DNA from: Methylobacterium platani
Lineage (GTDB): Bacteria; Pseudomonadota; Alphaproteobacteria; Rhizobiales; Beijerinckiaceae
NCBI RefSeq assembly: GCF_001653715.1
Contig: NZ_LWHQ01000002.1
Coordinates: forward strand, 36,224-100,223
Length of the DNA stretch: 64,000 nt
Direction of reading: 5' to 3'
Below are positions 9,435 to 18,810 of this stretch, piece by piece. A program made the translations under genes and the position numbers. Every line of letters starts with the position of its first letter. Within the stretch, counting starts at the first letter, position 1. The notes below the pieces were generated by a model. It was not told the origin of the DNA, searched no databases, and worked only from the letters and a program-made list of their open reading frames with translations.

Positions 9435-10706
9435 TCAGGCGGCCTTGCGGGCCGCCGTCCTGCCGGCCCGGGTGCCGCCCTTGACCGAGCGTCCTGTCGC
9501 GGGACCCTTCTCGGCGGGACTCGGCCTCTTCTTGGCGGGACTCGTCTTGTCCTTGGCAGGACCCGTCTTGGCCGATGCTGCCTCGGCGCGCGTCGCCCGG
9601 CCTTTGCCCTTCGCCTCGATCCGGGCGAGGCGCCCCTGGAGCAGGGCGAGCACCGCCGTCTCCTCGGGCCGCAGGCGGGCGATGTCCTCGCGCAGCGCCG
9701 CCTCGACCTCGTCCTTGACCTGGAGCAGCAGCTCGCCCTCGAGGTAGCAGCCCAGGATCTCCGGGTGGACGTAGCACTTGCGGCAGATCGTCGGCGTGTT
9801 GCCGAGCCGCTCCGCCACCCGCTCGATCGCCTCCCGCACGTTGCGCTTGGCCACCGCCTGGGTGTCGAAGGACGCGAACTCGCGCAGGGCCATCGCGGCG
9901 AGCACGGTGCCGGACCAGGTGCGGAAATCCTTGGCGGTGATGTCGCGGCCGGTGATCTCGCGCAGGTAGGCGTTCACGTCGGCCGAGGTCACGTCGCGCT
10001 GCACTCCGTCCTCGTCGAGGTACTGGAACAGCTCCTGGCCGGGCAGGTCCTGGCAGGCCTTGACGATCTTCGCCACCCGCCGGTCGTGGACCGCGAGTTC
10101 CCAGACCTTGTTGCTCTTGCCCTTGAAGCGGAACCTCAGCTCCCTGCCCTCGATCCGGACATGCGGGTCGCGCAGGGTGGTGAGGCCGTAGCTCTTGTTC
10201 TGCTTGGCGTAATCGTCGTTGCCGACGCGGATCAGGGTGGTCTCGAGCAGGTGCACGACGGTGGCCAGCACCTTCTCGCGCGGCAGCCCGCGCCGGGCCA
10301 TGTGCTCCTGCACGGTGGCGCGCAGGCCCGGCAGCACCTCCGCGAAGCTCATCATGTGGGCGAACTTGGTGCTCTCGCGCGCCTGGCGGAACTCGGGATG
10401 GTAGCGGTACTGCTTGCGGCCGCGGGCATCGCGCCCGGTCGCCTGGATGTGGCCGTTGGCGTGGCGGCAGATCCACACGTCGGTATAGGCCGGCGGGATC
10501 GCCAGCGCCTTGACCCGCGCGAGGGTCCGCTCGTCCCGCACCTTCGCCCCGTTCGCATCGACGTAGGCGAAGCCGCGCCCGTTGCGCTTGCGGCGCAGGC
10601 CCGGCTCCTCGTCGCTGACGTAAGCCAGGCCCGCCTCGCGGGCGGCGTCGCGGGTGTCGACGCGATCCTCGGCGGCCGATTCCGCCATCTCGGGATCCGA
10701 CAGCAT
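9435..10706 (-). CDS. DNA topoisomerase IB (poxvirus/bacterial type)
   Basis: Relaxes supercoiled DNA through a 3'-phosphotyrosyl intermediate. The 423-residue protein has the bacterial N-terminal domain (GLRRKRNGRGFAYVDANG, RVKALAIPPAYTDVWIC, HIQATGRDARGRKQYRYH). The catalytic domain shows LIRVGNDDYAKQNKSYGLTTLR, FRFKGKSNK and DFRTWSGT. The candidate active-site tyrosine is in CRKCYVHP. The last ~60 residues are a Lys/Ala/Pro-rich tail (AKTGPAKDKTSPAKKRPSP), a basic extension likely to help DNA binding. ATG 10706 is preferred to the GTG 18 bases upstream, though spacing to GGA favours it only slightly. Confidence 0.92.
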   Translation of the reverse strand: MLSDPEMAESAAEDRVDTRDAAREAGLAYVSDEEPGLRRKRNGRGFAYVDANGAKVRDERTLARVKALAIPPAYTDVWICRHANGHIQATGRDARGRKQYRYHPEFRQARESTKFAHMMSFAEVLPGLRATVQEHMARRGLPREKVLATVVHLLETTLIRVGNDDYAKQNKSYGLTTLRDPHVRIEGRELRFRFKGKSNKVWELAVHDRRVAKIVKACQDLPGQELFQYLDEDGVQRDVTSADVNAYLREITGRDITAKDFRTWSGTVLAAMALREFASFDTQAVAKRNVREAIERVAERLGNTPTICRKCYVHPEILGCYLEGELLLQVKDEVEAALREDIARLRPEETAVLALLQGRLARIEAKGKGRATRAEAASAKTGPAKDKTSPAKKRPSPAEKGPATGRSVKGGTRAGRTAARKAA

Positions 10707-10848
10707 GGGCGTTTCCAACCTCACGGGGTTCCGGTCGGGGTCAACCGGCGCCCGGCCGCGCCGGTTCCTGCGGCGGCGGGGTATCGGGCCGGTATCCCCG
10801 GGCGACGCTGCGGGTTAGGGAGGGGGCGACGAAGCGGGAGACGGATCG

Positions 10849-12015
10849 GTGCAGCCACAGGACGCGGCGCGGGACGGCAAGCGGGCGCAGGTCGTCAAGG
10901 CCCACGTCGCCTTCGTGGTCACCGAGGATTGGTTCTTCGCCTCGCACTTCCTGCCGATGGCCCGCGCCGCGGTGGCGGCCGGCCACCCGGTCTCGGTCGT
11001 CACCCGCGTGCGGGCGCACCGGGACGCGATCGCCGCGACCGGCGCCCGGGTGGTGGCGCTGGAGGCCGAGCGGTCGAGCCTCAACCCGATGGCGGCGGGC
11101 TACGCCGCCGGCCAGCTCGCGGCGATCCTCAAGGCCCTGAAGGCCGACATCGTCCACTGCATCGCCCTGCGCGGCATCCTGGTCGGCGGCGCGGCGGCGA
11201 TGCTCGCCGGCATCCCGTCCCGGGTCTACGCGCTCACCGGCCTCGGTCTGATCGGCGCCCGGCAGGACCGGGCCGGGCGCCTCGCCCGCACCGGCCTGCG
11301 CCTGCTGATCCGCGGCCCCCTGGAGACCGCGCGCACCCGCTACCTGTTCGAGAACCCGGACGACGCCCGGCTGCTCGGCCTCGATCCGGCGGGGCCGCGG
11401 GTCACGGTGGTCGGCGGCGCCGGCATCGACCCGGAGGCCTGGGAGCCGGCGCCCCTGCCGCCCGGGCCGCCGCTGCGGATCGCGCTGACCGCCCGCATGC
11501 TGTGGTCGAAGGGGGTCGATACCGCCGTGGAGGCGGCGCGGCGCGCGGAAGGCCAGGGTGCGAGCCTGGAGCTCGGGCTCTACGGCGCCCCCGATCCCTC
11601 GAATCGCCGGGCGATCCCGGAATCCACCCTGCGCGACTGGTCGCGGGACGGCGTGGTCTGGCACGGCTCGACCGGGGACGTCGCCGGGGCCCTCGCCCGG
11701 GCCCACGTCGCCTGCCTGCCCTCGCGCGGCGGCGAGGGATTGCCGCGCGCCCTGCTCGAAGCCGCGGCGAGCGGCCGGGCGATCCTCACCACCGACGTGC
11801 CGGGCTGCCGGACCCTGGTGCGGGACGGGATCGAGGGCCTGGTCGTGCCGCCGGACGATCCCGCCGCGCTCGCCGCCGCGATGGTGCGGCTCGCCGCCGA
11901 TCCGGCCCTCGTCGCCCGGATGGGCGCGGCGGCCCGGGCCCGCATCGTCGAGGGCGGCTTCACCGAGGCGGCGGTGACGGACGAGGTGCTCCGGCTCTAC
12001 GCGGAGCTCGCCTGA
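10849..12015 (+). CDS. Glycosyltransferase family 4 protein
   Basis: A retaining, nucleotide-sugar-dependent GT-B glycosyltransferase of 388 residues. The N-terminal half has the acceptor-side FVVTEDWFFASHFLPMARAA and IVHCIALRGILVG. The C-terminal half has ALTARMLWSKGVDTAVEAA, SRGGEGLPRALLEAAASGR (the glutamates of the EX7E-type nucleotide-sugar site) and VPPDDPAALAAAM. The GTG start has GGGAG eight bases upstream. Its stop overlaps the ATG of the next gene by one base, so the two are translationally coupled. No other polysaccharide genes are adjacent, so the glycan made cannot be named. Confidence 0.88.
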   Translation: MQPQDAARDGKRAQVVKAHVAFVVTEDWFFASHFLPMARAAVAAGHPVSVVTRVRAHRDAIAATGARVVALEAERSSLNPMAAGYAAGQLAAILKALKADIVHCIALRGILVGGAAAMLAGIPSRVYALTGLGLIGARQDRAGRLARTGLRLLIRGPLETARTRYLFENPDDARLLGLDPAGPRVTVVGGAGIDPEAWEPAPLPPGPPLRIALTARMLWSKGVDTAVEAARRAEGQGASLELGLYGAPDPSNRRAIPESTLRDWSRDGVVWHGSTGDVAGALARAHVACLPSRGGEGLPRALLEAAASGRAILTTDVPGCRTLVRDGIEGLVVPPDDPAALAAAMVRLAADPALVARMGAAARARIVEGGFTEAAVTDEVLRLYAELA

Positions 12016-12662
12016 TGGACCCGGTCGCCTTCATCCGCACCCACACCGCGCTCCGCCCGGTGCCCCACGCCCCCGCGATCCGCCTGCACGTCGCCGACGA
12101 GGCGACGGACCTGTGGGGCCGCACCGAGGAGGAACTGGGCGAGATCGGCCTGCCGCCGCCGTTCTGGGCCTTCGCCTGGGCCGGCGGGCAGGCGCTCGCG
12201 GCCTACGTGCTGGAGAACCCCGAGACCGTCGCGGGCGCCCGCGTCCTCGACTTCGCCTCCGGCTCGGGCCTCGTCGCCATCGCGGCGGCGATGGCCGGGG
12301 CGGCGTCGGTCGAGGCGAGCGACCTCGATCCCTTCGCGCTCGCGGCGATCGGCCTCAACGCGGCCGAGAACGGCGTCGCCGACCGCATCGCCGCGAAGGG
12401 CGCCGACCTGATCGGCCGCGACGAGGGCTGGGACTGCGTGCTCGCCGCCGACATCTTCTACGAGCGCGACCTCGCCGCGAAGGTCGGCGACTGGCTGGCG
12501 GGCCTCCACGCCCGCGGCACCCGGGTGCTGCTGGGCGACCCCGGCCGGGCCTACCTGCCGAAGGAGAAGCTGGAGACCCTCGCGACCTACGCGGTGCCGG
12601 TGACCCGGGCGCTGGAGGATTCCGAGATCAAGCGGACGGGGGTGTGGCGGTTCCGGGGGTGA
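12015..12662 (+). CDS. Class I SAM-dependent methyltransferase, ETF-beta lysine methyltransferase-like
   Basis: A 215-residue Rossmann methyltransferase. Motif I is VLDFASGSGLVAIAAAMAGA, the acidic motif II is VEASDLDPFALAAI, and the motif IV position reads VLAADIFYERDLA. That FYE/D stretch and the PPPFWAFAWAGGQALAAYVLENPE opening match the METTL20/ETFB-KMT and related protein-lysine methyltransferases (established family knowledge), which methylate electron-transfer flavoprotein beta in some alphaproteobacteria. The enzyme substrate here is inference. It overlaps the glycosyltransferase by one base (TGATG). Confidence 0.82.
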   Translation: MDPVAFIRTHTALRPVPHAPAIRLHVADEATDLWGRTEEELGEIGLPPPFWAFAWAGGQALAAYVLENPETVAGARVLDFASGSGLVAIAAAMAGAASVEASDLDPFALAAIGLNAAENGVADRIAAKGADLIGRDEGWDCVLAADIFYERDLAAKVGDWLAGLHARGTRVLLGDPGRAYLPKEKLETLATYAVPVTRALEDSEIKRTGVWRFRG

Positions 12663-12932
12663 CGGCGTCGCCCGCTCGGAGCGGAGCCCGACCGGCGCGA
12701 TCGTCTGGGAGCCTGTTCGCCTCGAACCGAGGGTTCATCGCGAAGCGGTAGTCAAGCGCTCGCCGGCACCGGCAGACATGCCGCCCGCAACTGTCGAGAT
12801 CGTCGAACCCTCGCTGTTGCAGAATTGCCATTCAGGTTGAGATAAGCACCCGTCGACGGGGATGTGTCTTGTTTCCGATATTTTCCAAGGTCTGACTGCG
12901 CAGGACGGCGCCGCGTGCGCACCACCTGCGAA

Positions 12933-14561
12933 ATGCCAGCGATGTCCATCGGCCTCAACCGGGATCTCCCCGGCATCGTCACGGTTACGCCTCGCGACGC
13001 ATCGGTGGCGGCCGCGCCGTCGCCCGCGGGCATCGCGCGGGCGGGCGGAGAGCTCACGAACCTCCAGCTCCTGCGCGCCCTCGCGGCGAGCCTCGTCCTC
13101 ATCCACCACGTCGCGGTCTACGGGCAGACCCTGCGCGGCGCCGAGAGGCCCTTCGCCGCCCTGGACGGGCTGATGGGGGTGTGGGGCGTCGCGATCTTCT
13201 TCGCCCTGTCCGGGTTCCTGATGGCCCGGATGATCGCCCGCGATCCGCCCCTGGTCTTCCTGGCGCATCGGGTGAGCCGCATCTTCCCGACCTACTTCGC
13301 GGTGATCGCCCTGTTCGCCGGCCTGTTCGCGGCCCTGGGCCTCGACCTCGGCGGCATCTCGGTGCTGGCCCTGTCGCTGGCGCCCGCAGGGCAGCGCAGC
13401 TCCCCGCTCAACGTGGAATGGACCCTCGTCCTCGAGCTGACCTTCTATATCGGGCTGTTCGTGCTCGCCGCGACGGGCCGGGCACGGCGCCTCGTGCCGG
13501 TCGCGGCGGCCTGGCTCGTCCTGCTCGCGGTCGCATTCCCGCTGCTGCCGCCCGACAGCCGCAACATGATGCCGCCGCCACTCTACCTCGTGCCGGTCAC
13601 GGCGGCCTGCGCGCCGTTCGCCGGCGGGCTGCTGCTGCCGCGGCTGATCGCGACGGGCTGGATCCGTCCCGCGACGGCGATCCTCGCCCTGCCCTTCGCG
13701 GCCGCCTGCTTCTTCGTCGATACCGCCGCCGCGCGCTGGCTCGGCGGCATCGCCGCCGTGCTGATCGTGGGCGCCGCCGTCACGGCGGCGCCGGTCCGCC
13801 GGCGAGGTGCCGCGGCACGCGGGCTGATCGCGCTCGGCGATGCGAGCTACGTGCTCTACCTCATCCATCCGCCGGTGCTGATGCTGGCGAACTGGGCTTG
13901 CCCGCCGCACTGGTCGGGCGCCGCCTACGCGGTCGTCTCTCTTGCGGGAGCCCTCACGGCCGCGGCCCTCCTCGGCCCCGTCGACGTGGCGCTGTACCGG
14001 CGCCTGCGGCGGCGGATCGACGTCCTGACGCCGGCCGCGCTGAAGCGGGCCCTGGCCGCCTTCCTGGTCGTCTTCGGGGGCTGCGCCCTCTGGGGCAGCA
14101 TCGAGACGGCGCGCAACGACTGGGCCGAGAGCCGGGCCCGCCGCGCCGTCGCCCAAGGATCGTGGGACTCCGTCGCGGCGGCCGACGCCTCGATCGCCCG
14201 GGGCGGCCTTGCGCCTTCCCCGACCCTGCGGGCCGGCGTGGAGGCGATGGAGCGCATCTCCGCGAGCGAGTACCTGATGACGGCCCACGCATTCGACGCG
14301 GCGGCCGGTCCGGGGATGCATCTCGCGCTCTTCTGCGGCGGGCGCCTCGTCGTCCTCGACAGGCCGCGCCGCCTGCGCCGGGACCTCGCCGGGCAGCCGG
14401 GCTACGAGGCCCTGGGGACGCAGCGCGTCGGCTACCGCCTCCGCTTACCCGCGGACGTCTGCAGCGTGGAGAACACCGTCGCCGTCGTCGTCGGCCCCTC
14501 CGGTGCGATGGCGTCCCTCCCCGTCCCGCGGGCGGCTCTACGACGCCCGGATGATCGTTGA
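12933..14561 (+). CDS. Acyltransferase family 3 (OafA/YrhL-type) membrane protein with extra C-terminal domain
   Basis: An integral membrane O-acyltransferase of about 542 residues. The family opening is LTNLQLLRALAASLVLIHH near 42-60, followed by WGVAIFFALSGFLMARM and RVSRIFPTYF; about ten hydrophobic segments run to residue ~390. Such proteins acetylate or otherwise acylate surface sugars. After the last membrane segment (FLVVFGGCALWGSIETARN) there are about 150 soluble residues with no motif I recognise, containing the two cysteines in LALFCGGRL and PADVCSVEN. Two ATGs (12933 and 12942) are possible starts; a GTG at 12864 is less likely. No partner polysaccharide genes are beside it. Confidence 0.85.
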   Translation: MPAMSIGLNRDLPGIVTVTPRDASVAAAPSPAGIARAGGELTNLQLLRALAASLVLIHHVAVYGQTLRGAERPFAALDGLMGVWGVAIFFALSGFLMARMIARDPPLVFLAHRVSRIFPTYFAVIALFAGLFAALGLDLGGISVLALSLAPAGQRSSPLNVEWTLVLELTFYIGLFVLAATGRARRLVPVAAAWLVLLAVAFPLLPPDSRNMMPPPLYLVPVTAACAPFAGGLLLPRLIATGWIRPATAILALPFAAACFFVDTAAARWLGGIAAVLIVGAAVTAAPVRRRGAAARGLIALGDASYVLYLIHPPVLMLANWACPPHWSGAAYAVVSLAGALTAAALLGPVDVALYRRLRRRIDVLTPAALKRALAAFLVVFGGCALWGSIETARNDWAESRARRAVAQGSWDSVAAADASIARGGLAPSPTLRAGVEAMERISASEYLMTAHAFDAAAGPGMHLALFCGGRLVVLDRPRRLRRDLAGQPGYEALGTQRVGYRLRLPADVCSVENTVAVVVGPSGAMASLPVPRAALRRPDDR

Positions 14562-14634
14562 GAAACGAGACCACGGGGCCGGCGGGCGACACCGCGGGCC
14601 AGGCCGGGCCGGGCCAAGGCCCATGACGACAACC

Positions 14635-14662
14635 GGCATCGGCGGCCCGGAATGCCGATGCC
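14635..14662. terminator. Hairpin between convergent genes, probable terminator
   Basis: GGCATCGGC (14635-14643) pairs with GCCGATGCC (14654-14662), a 9-bp perfect stem. It lies between the acyltransferase stop and the permease stop on opposite strands. There is no T-run. Confidence 0.55.
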
Positions 14663-14685
14663 CCGCTCGTCCCGTCGCCCGCGGC

Positions 14686-15528
14686 TCAATGCGCCGCCGG
14701 CTGCTTCGCCCTGGCCACGATCTGCGTCGGGTTGACGAAGCGCAGCGCGACGACGAGCCAGACCAGCGTCAGCGCCATGTAGACCACCGCCATCGCGTCG
14801 ATCGACTGCCCGGCCCGGACGCCGGCGGCGAAGACCGCGTAGTAGAGCGCCACCACCAGGGTCTGGCTCGTCGGCCCGGCGACCAGGAAGGTCAGCTCGA
14901 ACATCGCGATGGTGCGCACCAGCACCAGGAGCAGGGCGGCCAGGATGCCGGGGATCAGCAGCGGCAGGAGCACCCGCAGGAAGAGCTGGCGCGTGCCGGC
15001 GCCGAAGACCCGGGCGGCCGCCTCGATGCGGGGGTCGATCTGCTCGATGAACGGGATCATCACCAGCACCACGAAGGGCACGCTCGGCACGAGGTTGGCC
15101 AGCACCACGCCCCACAGCGTACCGGCCAGGCCCGCCTGGTACAGCACGGTGGCGAGCGGGATGCCGTAGGTGATCGGGGGCACGAGCAGCGGCAGCAGGA
15201 AGACCAGCATCACCAGCCGCTTGCCCGGAAAGTCGCGCCGCGCCAGGGCGTAGGCCGCCGTGACCCCGAGGGCGCCGGAGAGCAGCACGACCAGGAACAC
15301 CACCTGGAGGGTCACCACCAGCACGTCGCCGAGCTGGAACTCGTCCCAGGCCGAGGCGTACCAGCGGGTGGTGAAGCCGAGCGGCAGCCAGGTGCCGAGC
15401 CAGCGCGTGGCGAAGGAGTTGAGCACCACCGCGGCGATCATCGCCAGCAGGTTGAGGCAGAACAGCAGCGTGACGGCCCAGACCGCCATCCGCCACAGGC
15501 GCGAGGAGAGGCCGGTGTCGCGGATCAT
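14686..15528 (-). CDS. ABC transporter permease, spermidine/putrescine PotC type
   Basis: Inner-membrane permease of 280 residues with six predicted membrane spans. The EAA-type loop that contacts the ATPase reads IEAAARVFGAGTRQLFLRVLLPLLIPGI. It follows the paired permease with a four-base overlap (ATGA), so the two are translationally coupled. It is last in a leftward operon with binding protein, ATPase and first permease. The substrate class (polyamine, or another compound taken up by this family such as thiamine or iron) cannot be settled from the permease. Confidence 0.9.
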   Translation of the reverse strand: MIRDTGLSSRLWRMAVWAVTLLFCLNLLAMIAAVVLNSFATRWLGTWLPLGFTTRWYASAWDEFQLGDVLVVTLQVVFLVVLLSGALGVTAAYALARRDFPGKRLVMLVFLLPLLVPPITYGIPLATVLYQAGLAGTLWGVVLANLVPSVPFVVLVMIPFIEQIDPRIEAAARVFGAGTRQLFLRVLLPLLIPGILAALLLVLVRTIAMFELTFLVAGPTSQTLVVALYYAVFAAGVRAGQSIDAMAVVYMALTLVWLVVALRFVNPTQIVARAKQPAAH

Positions 15529-16448
15529 CCCTTGGTGCCTCCGACCGGGCCCGTGTAGAGCAGCGTGCGCGCCCAGAGCAGGGCCGCCACGATCGCGAGC
15601 TGCACCGCGCCCATGATCATCGCGATCGCCGAGGCGAGCGAGTAGTCGTAGTCTTCGAACGCCGCCTGGTAGGCCGCGATCGAGATCACCCGCGTCGCGC
15701 CCGCCGGCGCCCCGAGCAGCACCGCCGAGGGGAAGACCGAGAAGGCCTGGACGAAGGACAGGCAGAAGGTGACGGCGAGCCCCGGCAGGATCAGCGGCAG
15801 GATCACCCGCGTGAAGCGCTGCCAGGCATTGGCGCCGTGGGTCGCCGCCGCCTGTTCCAGCGCCGGATCGATGCCGGTGACCGAGGACAGGGTGAGCAGG
15901 AAGGCGAACGGGAAGCCGGTGATGAGGAGCGAGGCGAAGACGCCCCAGTAGTTGTTGGTGAGCTTGAGCGGGCCGGCGATCACCCCGAGCCAGATCAGCG
16001 AGCGGTTGAACCAGCCCTGCGGCCCGAGGAAGTTGAGCAGGCCCTCCGCCACCAGCACGGTGCCGAGCGTGATCGGCAGGACCAGGATCGTGGTGAGCAG
16101 GCGCTGATGCCGCATCAGCCGCACCCGGAGCGCGATCGGCACCGCGAGCGCGAGGTTGAGCACGGTCACGGGCAGCGCGAGGCGCAAGGTGGCGCCGATC
16201 GTGTCGTACAGGAACGGGTCGGAGAAGAAGCGGGCGTAGTTCGCCCAGAAGGCGCCGGCCTTCGGCTGCAGCGACAGGACGAGGCCGTAGGCGAAGGGAT
16301 AGACGAACAGGCCGAGGATCGCCAGGAGGGCCGGCAGCACCAGGAGCGTGGTGCCGTCGAGGCCGCGGGCCGCGAGGCGCACGGAGAGCGGCGGCCGCTC
16401 GCTCCGGGGCGCGGCCGGCGCGGAGGCGGGGAGCGAGGCCGAGCTCAC
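15525..16448 (-). CDS. ABC transporter permease, spermidine/putrescine PotB type
   Basis: A 307-residue permease. About 30 polar residues are followed by LLVLPALLAILGLFVYPFAYGLVLS, five further hydrophobic segments, and the EAA loop EQAAATHGANAWQRFTRVILPLILPGL. It forms the membrane channel with the PotC-type protein. Its start overlaps the ATPase stop by four bases and its own stop overlaps the next permease start by four bases. Confidence 0.9.
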   Translation of the reverse strand: MSSASLPASAPAAPRSERPPLSVRLAARGLDGTTLLVLPALLAILGLFVYPFAYGLVLSLQPKAGAFWANYARFFSDPFLYDTIGATLRLALPVTVLNLALAVPIALRVRLMRHQRLLTTILVLPITLGTVLVAEGLLNFLGPQGWFNRSLIWLGVIAGPLKLTNNYWGVFASLLITGFPFAFLLTLSSVTGIDPALEQAAATHGANAWQRFTRVILPLILPGLAVTFCLSFVQAFSVFPSAVLLGAPAGATRVISIAAYQAAFEDYDYSLASAIAMIMGAVQLAIVAALLWARTLLYTGPVGGTKG

Positions 16449-17512
16449 GCGGCCTCCCCGGGGAAGACCAGCACCCGGGGCGAGGCGGCGGCGAGGCGCA
16501 GGGTCTCGTCCTGCGCCACCGCGCGGTCGGAGCGGAAGAACAGCTCGGTTCCGTCCTGCGCCACGGCGGTGCCGAAGAAGGCCCGGCCGCGATACTCGAC
16601 GCTGGCGACCCGGGCCGGCAGGCCCTCGGCGGCCGGCACCAGGTCCTCCGGGCGGATCGCCGCGACCGCGGGGGCGCCGGGGGTCAGGCTCTCGCGCAGG
16701 GTGCCGGCGAGGCGGGTGCCGCAGATCTCGACCTCGGCCCGGTCGCCGCTGACCGCGAGGGCCCGGCCGCGCAGGCGGTTGCGGAAGCCCATGAAGTCGG
16801 CGACGTCCGGATGGGCCGGCCGCTCGTAGAGGTCCTCCGGCGTGCCGACCTGGCGGATGCGCCCGTCGCGCATCACCACGATGCGGTCGGCCATCGACAG
16901 GGCCTCGTCCTGGTCGTGGGTGACGTAGATCGTGGTCGAGCCGATGGCGTCGTGGATGCGGCGGATCTCGGCCCGCATCTCGAGCCGCAGCTTGGCGTCG
17001 AGGTTCGACAGGGGCTCGTCCATCAGCACGACCGGCGGCTCGATCACGATCGCCCGGGCGATGGCGACCCGCTGCTGCTGGCCGCCGGACATCTGGCCCG
17101 GGAGCTTCGCGGCCTGCGATTGCAGCCGCACCAGCGCCAGCGCGTCGTCGACCCGGCGGGCGGCGTCCGCCCCCTTGATGCCCCGCATGGCGAGGCCGAA
17201 GCCGACGTTCTTCGCCACGGTCATGTGGGGAAAGAGCGCGTAGCTCTGGAACACCATGCCGAAGCCGCGCTCCTCGGGCTTCAGCCGGTCGATGCGGCGC
17301 TCGCCGAGATGGATCGACCCGCCGGTGAGCGGCAGGAGCCCGGCGATGCAGTTGAGCGCCGTCGACTTGCCGCAGCCCGACGGCCCGAGCAGGGCGACGA
17401 ACTCGCCCCCCTTGATCGTCAGGTCGAGCCCGTCGAGCGCGGTCATCGCGCCGAACCGGCGGCTCAGGCCGCTCAAGCGCAGATCCTGCGGCGCCTCGTG
17501 ATGGCCTGGCAT
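16445..17512 (-). CDS. ABC transporter ATP-binding protein, PotA-like
   Basis: The 355-residue ATPase drives the transporter encoded beside it. It has Walker A GPSGCGKST, Q-loop VFQSYALFPHMTV, signature MSGGQQQRVAIARA, Walker B VVLMDEPLSNLD and switch His in VTHDQDEA. From about residue 235 a TOBE regulatory domain follows (RNRLRGRALAV, AAIRPEDLVP, VEYRGRAFFGT). GAGG lies just before the ATG. It is second in the operon, 49 bases after the binding protein. Confidence 0.93.
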   Translation of the reverse strand: MPGHHEAPQDLRLSGLSRRFGAMTALDGLDLTIKGGEFVALLGPSGCGKSTALNCIAGLLPLTGGSIHLGERRIDRLKPEERGFGMVFQSYALFPHMTVAKNVGFGLAMRGIKGADAARRVDDALALVRLQSQAAKLPGQMSGGQQQRVAIARAIVIEPPVVLMDEPLSNLDAKLRLEMRAEIRRIHDAIGSTTIYVTHDQDEALSMADRIVVMRDGRIRQVGTPEDLYERPAHPDVADFMGFRNRLRGRALAVSGDRAEVEICGTRLAGTLRESLTPGAPAVAAIRPEDLVPAAEGLPARVASVEYRGRAFFGTAVAQDGTELFFRSDRAVAQDETLRLAAASPRVLVFPGEAA

Positions 17513-17561
17513 TCCCTCGTCTCCCCTGCCCCCGGGCCTCTTTGCGGGCTCCGGCCGGCTG

Positions 17562-18737
17562 CTACCGCTTCTTGCCGGAACCGACCTGCTCGTCCCAGCG
17601 CCGGAACGCCACCACCAGCTTGTCGGCGTCGAGCGGCATCTCGATCGGGTGGTCGGCGATCATCGTGTCGTATTCCGGCCGGCCGAACTCCTTGAGCGCC
17701 GCGCGGCTCTCCGGCGGGGCCATGTCGAGGGTGACGCCCTTCACGGCCGGGCCGGGATAGAAGTAGCCCTCGTCGTAGGTGTAGGCCTGCTGCGCCGGCT
17801 GGAGCAGGAAGGCCATCAGGTCGAGGATGACCGCGAGCTTCTCCTCGGGCACGCCCTTCGGCACCGCCATGTAGTGGGCGTCGGCGACCCAGCGGAAGTT
17901 CTTCAGGGCGCCGACCTTGGCCTCCGCCGGCACGACGCCGAGCACGCGGGGATTGATGTCCCAGCCGGTGGTCGAGACGACGATGTCGCGGCTGCCCTCG
18001 CCGAGCTCCTTCATCGTCTGCGAGGTGCCGCCCGGGTAGTAGTCGACCGTCTCGCCGATCGCCTTGAGATACTCCCAGGTCTTGTCCCAGCCCTTGTCCG
18101 GGTCGGCCGGGTTCGTGTCGCCGAGGATGTAGGGCAGGCCCATGATCCAGGTGCGGCCGGGGCCGGAATTGGCCGGGCGGGCATACATGAACTTGCCCTT
18201 GTTCTGGCGCGCCCAGGCCAGGAGCTCCTCGGCGCTGGTCGGCACCGTCTTCACCCGGTCGGGCATGTACTCGATCAGGGGCCCCGACGGGTACCAGGCG
18301 ACGCACAGGCCCTGGTCCTGCGCCAGGCCGTTCAGCCGGAGCGCCGCCGGCTGGTAGATGTCGGCGGGCTTCGGCAGCTGGCCGGCATAGGGCTTCAGGT
18401 CGACCCAGAGCTTCTGCTCGATGCCGGCCGCGATGCCGTCGGTCCCGGTGAGGACGAGGTCGATGTCGACCCGGCCGGCGGCCTGCTGCGCCTTGAGCTT
18501 CGAGGGCAGCTCCGGCGCCGGGGCCTTGGTGAAGGCGAAGCGCGAGACGATCCCGGGCTTCGCCCGGCGATAGGCTTCGATCGCCTTCTGGGTCAGGGCG
18601 AGGTTGCCGGCGACGTCGACCACCGTGACGACGACGGGGGATTTCGGCAGGGGAAGCTGCGCGAAGGCCCGCCCGGAGAGGGCGAGACCGGTCCCGGCCG
18701 CGAGACCCGCGACCGCGCTGCGGCGTGTGATCGTCAT
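17562..18737 (-). CDS. ABC transporter periplasmic substrate-binding protein with Tat signal
   Basis: A 391-residue extracellular binding protein (family 1/PotD-like). The N-terminus MTITRRSAVAGLAAGTGLALSG is a twin-arginine signal ending near ALSGRAFA. ATG 18737 is chosen because GGGGGAA lies just upstream and the Tat motif then sits at residues 5-6; a longer frame to 18812 has no such support. Body motifs include LVLTGTDGIAAGIEQ and WYPSGPLIEYMPDRV. It is first in the operon, so expression of the whole transporter probably starts at a promoter in the upstream 438-base gap. Substrate unknown. Confidence 0.88.
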   Translation of the reverse strand: MTITRRSAVAGLAAGTGLALSGRAFAQLPLPKSPVVVTVVDVAGNLALTQKAIEAYRRAKPGIVSRFAFTKAPAPELPSKLKAQQAAGRVDIDLVLTGTDGIAAGIEQKLWVDLKPYAGQLPKPADIYQPAALRLNGLAQDQGLCVAWYPSGPLIEYMPDRVKTVPTSAEELLAWARQNKGKFMYARPANSGPGRTWIMGLPYILGDTNPADPDKGWDKTWEYLKAIGETVDYYPGGTSQTMKELGEGSRDIVVSTTGWDINPRVLGVVPAEAKVGALKNFRWVADAHYMAVPKGVPEEKLAVILDLMAFLLQPAQQAYTYDEGYFYPGPAVKGVTLDMAPPESRAALKEFGRPEYDTMIADHPIEMPLDADKLVVAFRRWDEQVGSGKKR

Positions 18738-18810
18738 GTTTCCCCCGGTTCCTGGCGCGCAGGCTCTGCCGGCCCGCGTTCGGCGACGCTCCGCGCCGCG
18801 CTCGCCATCC

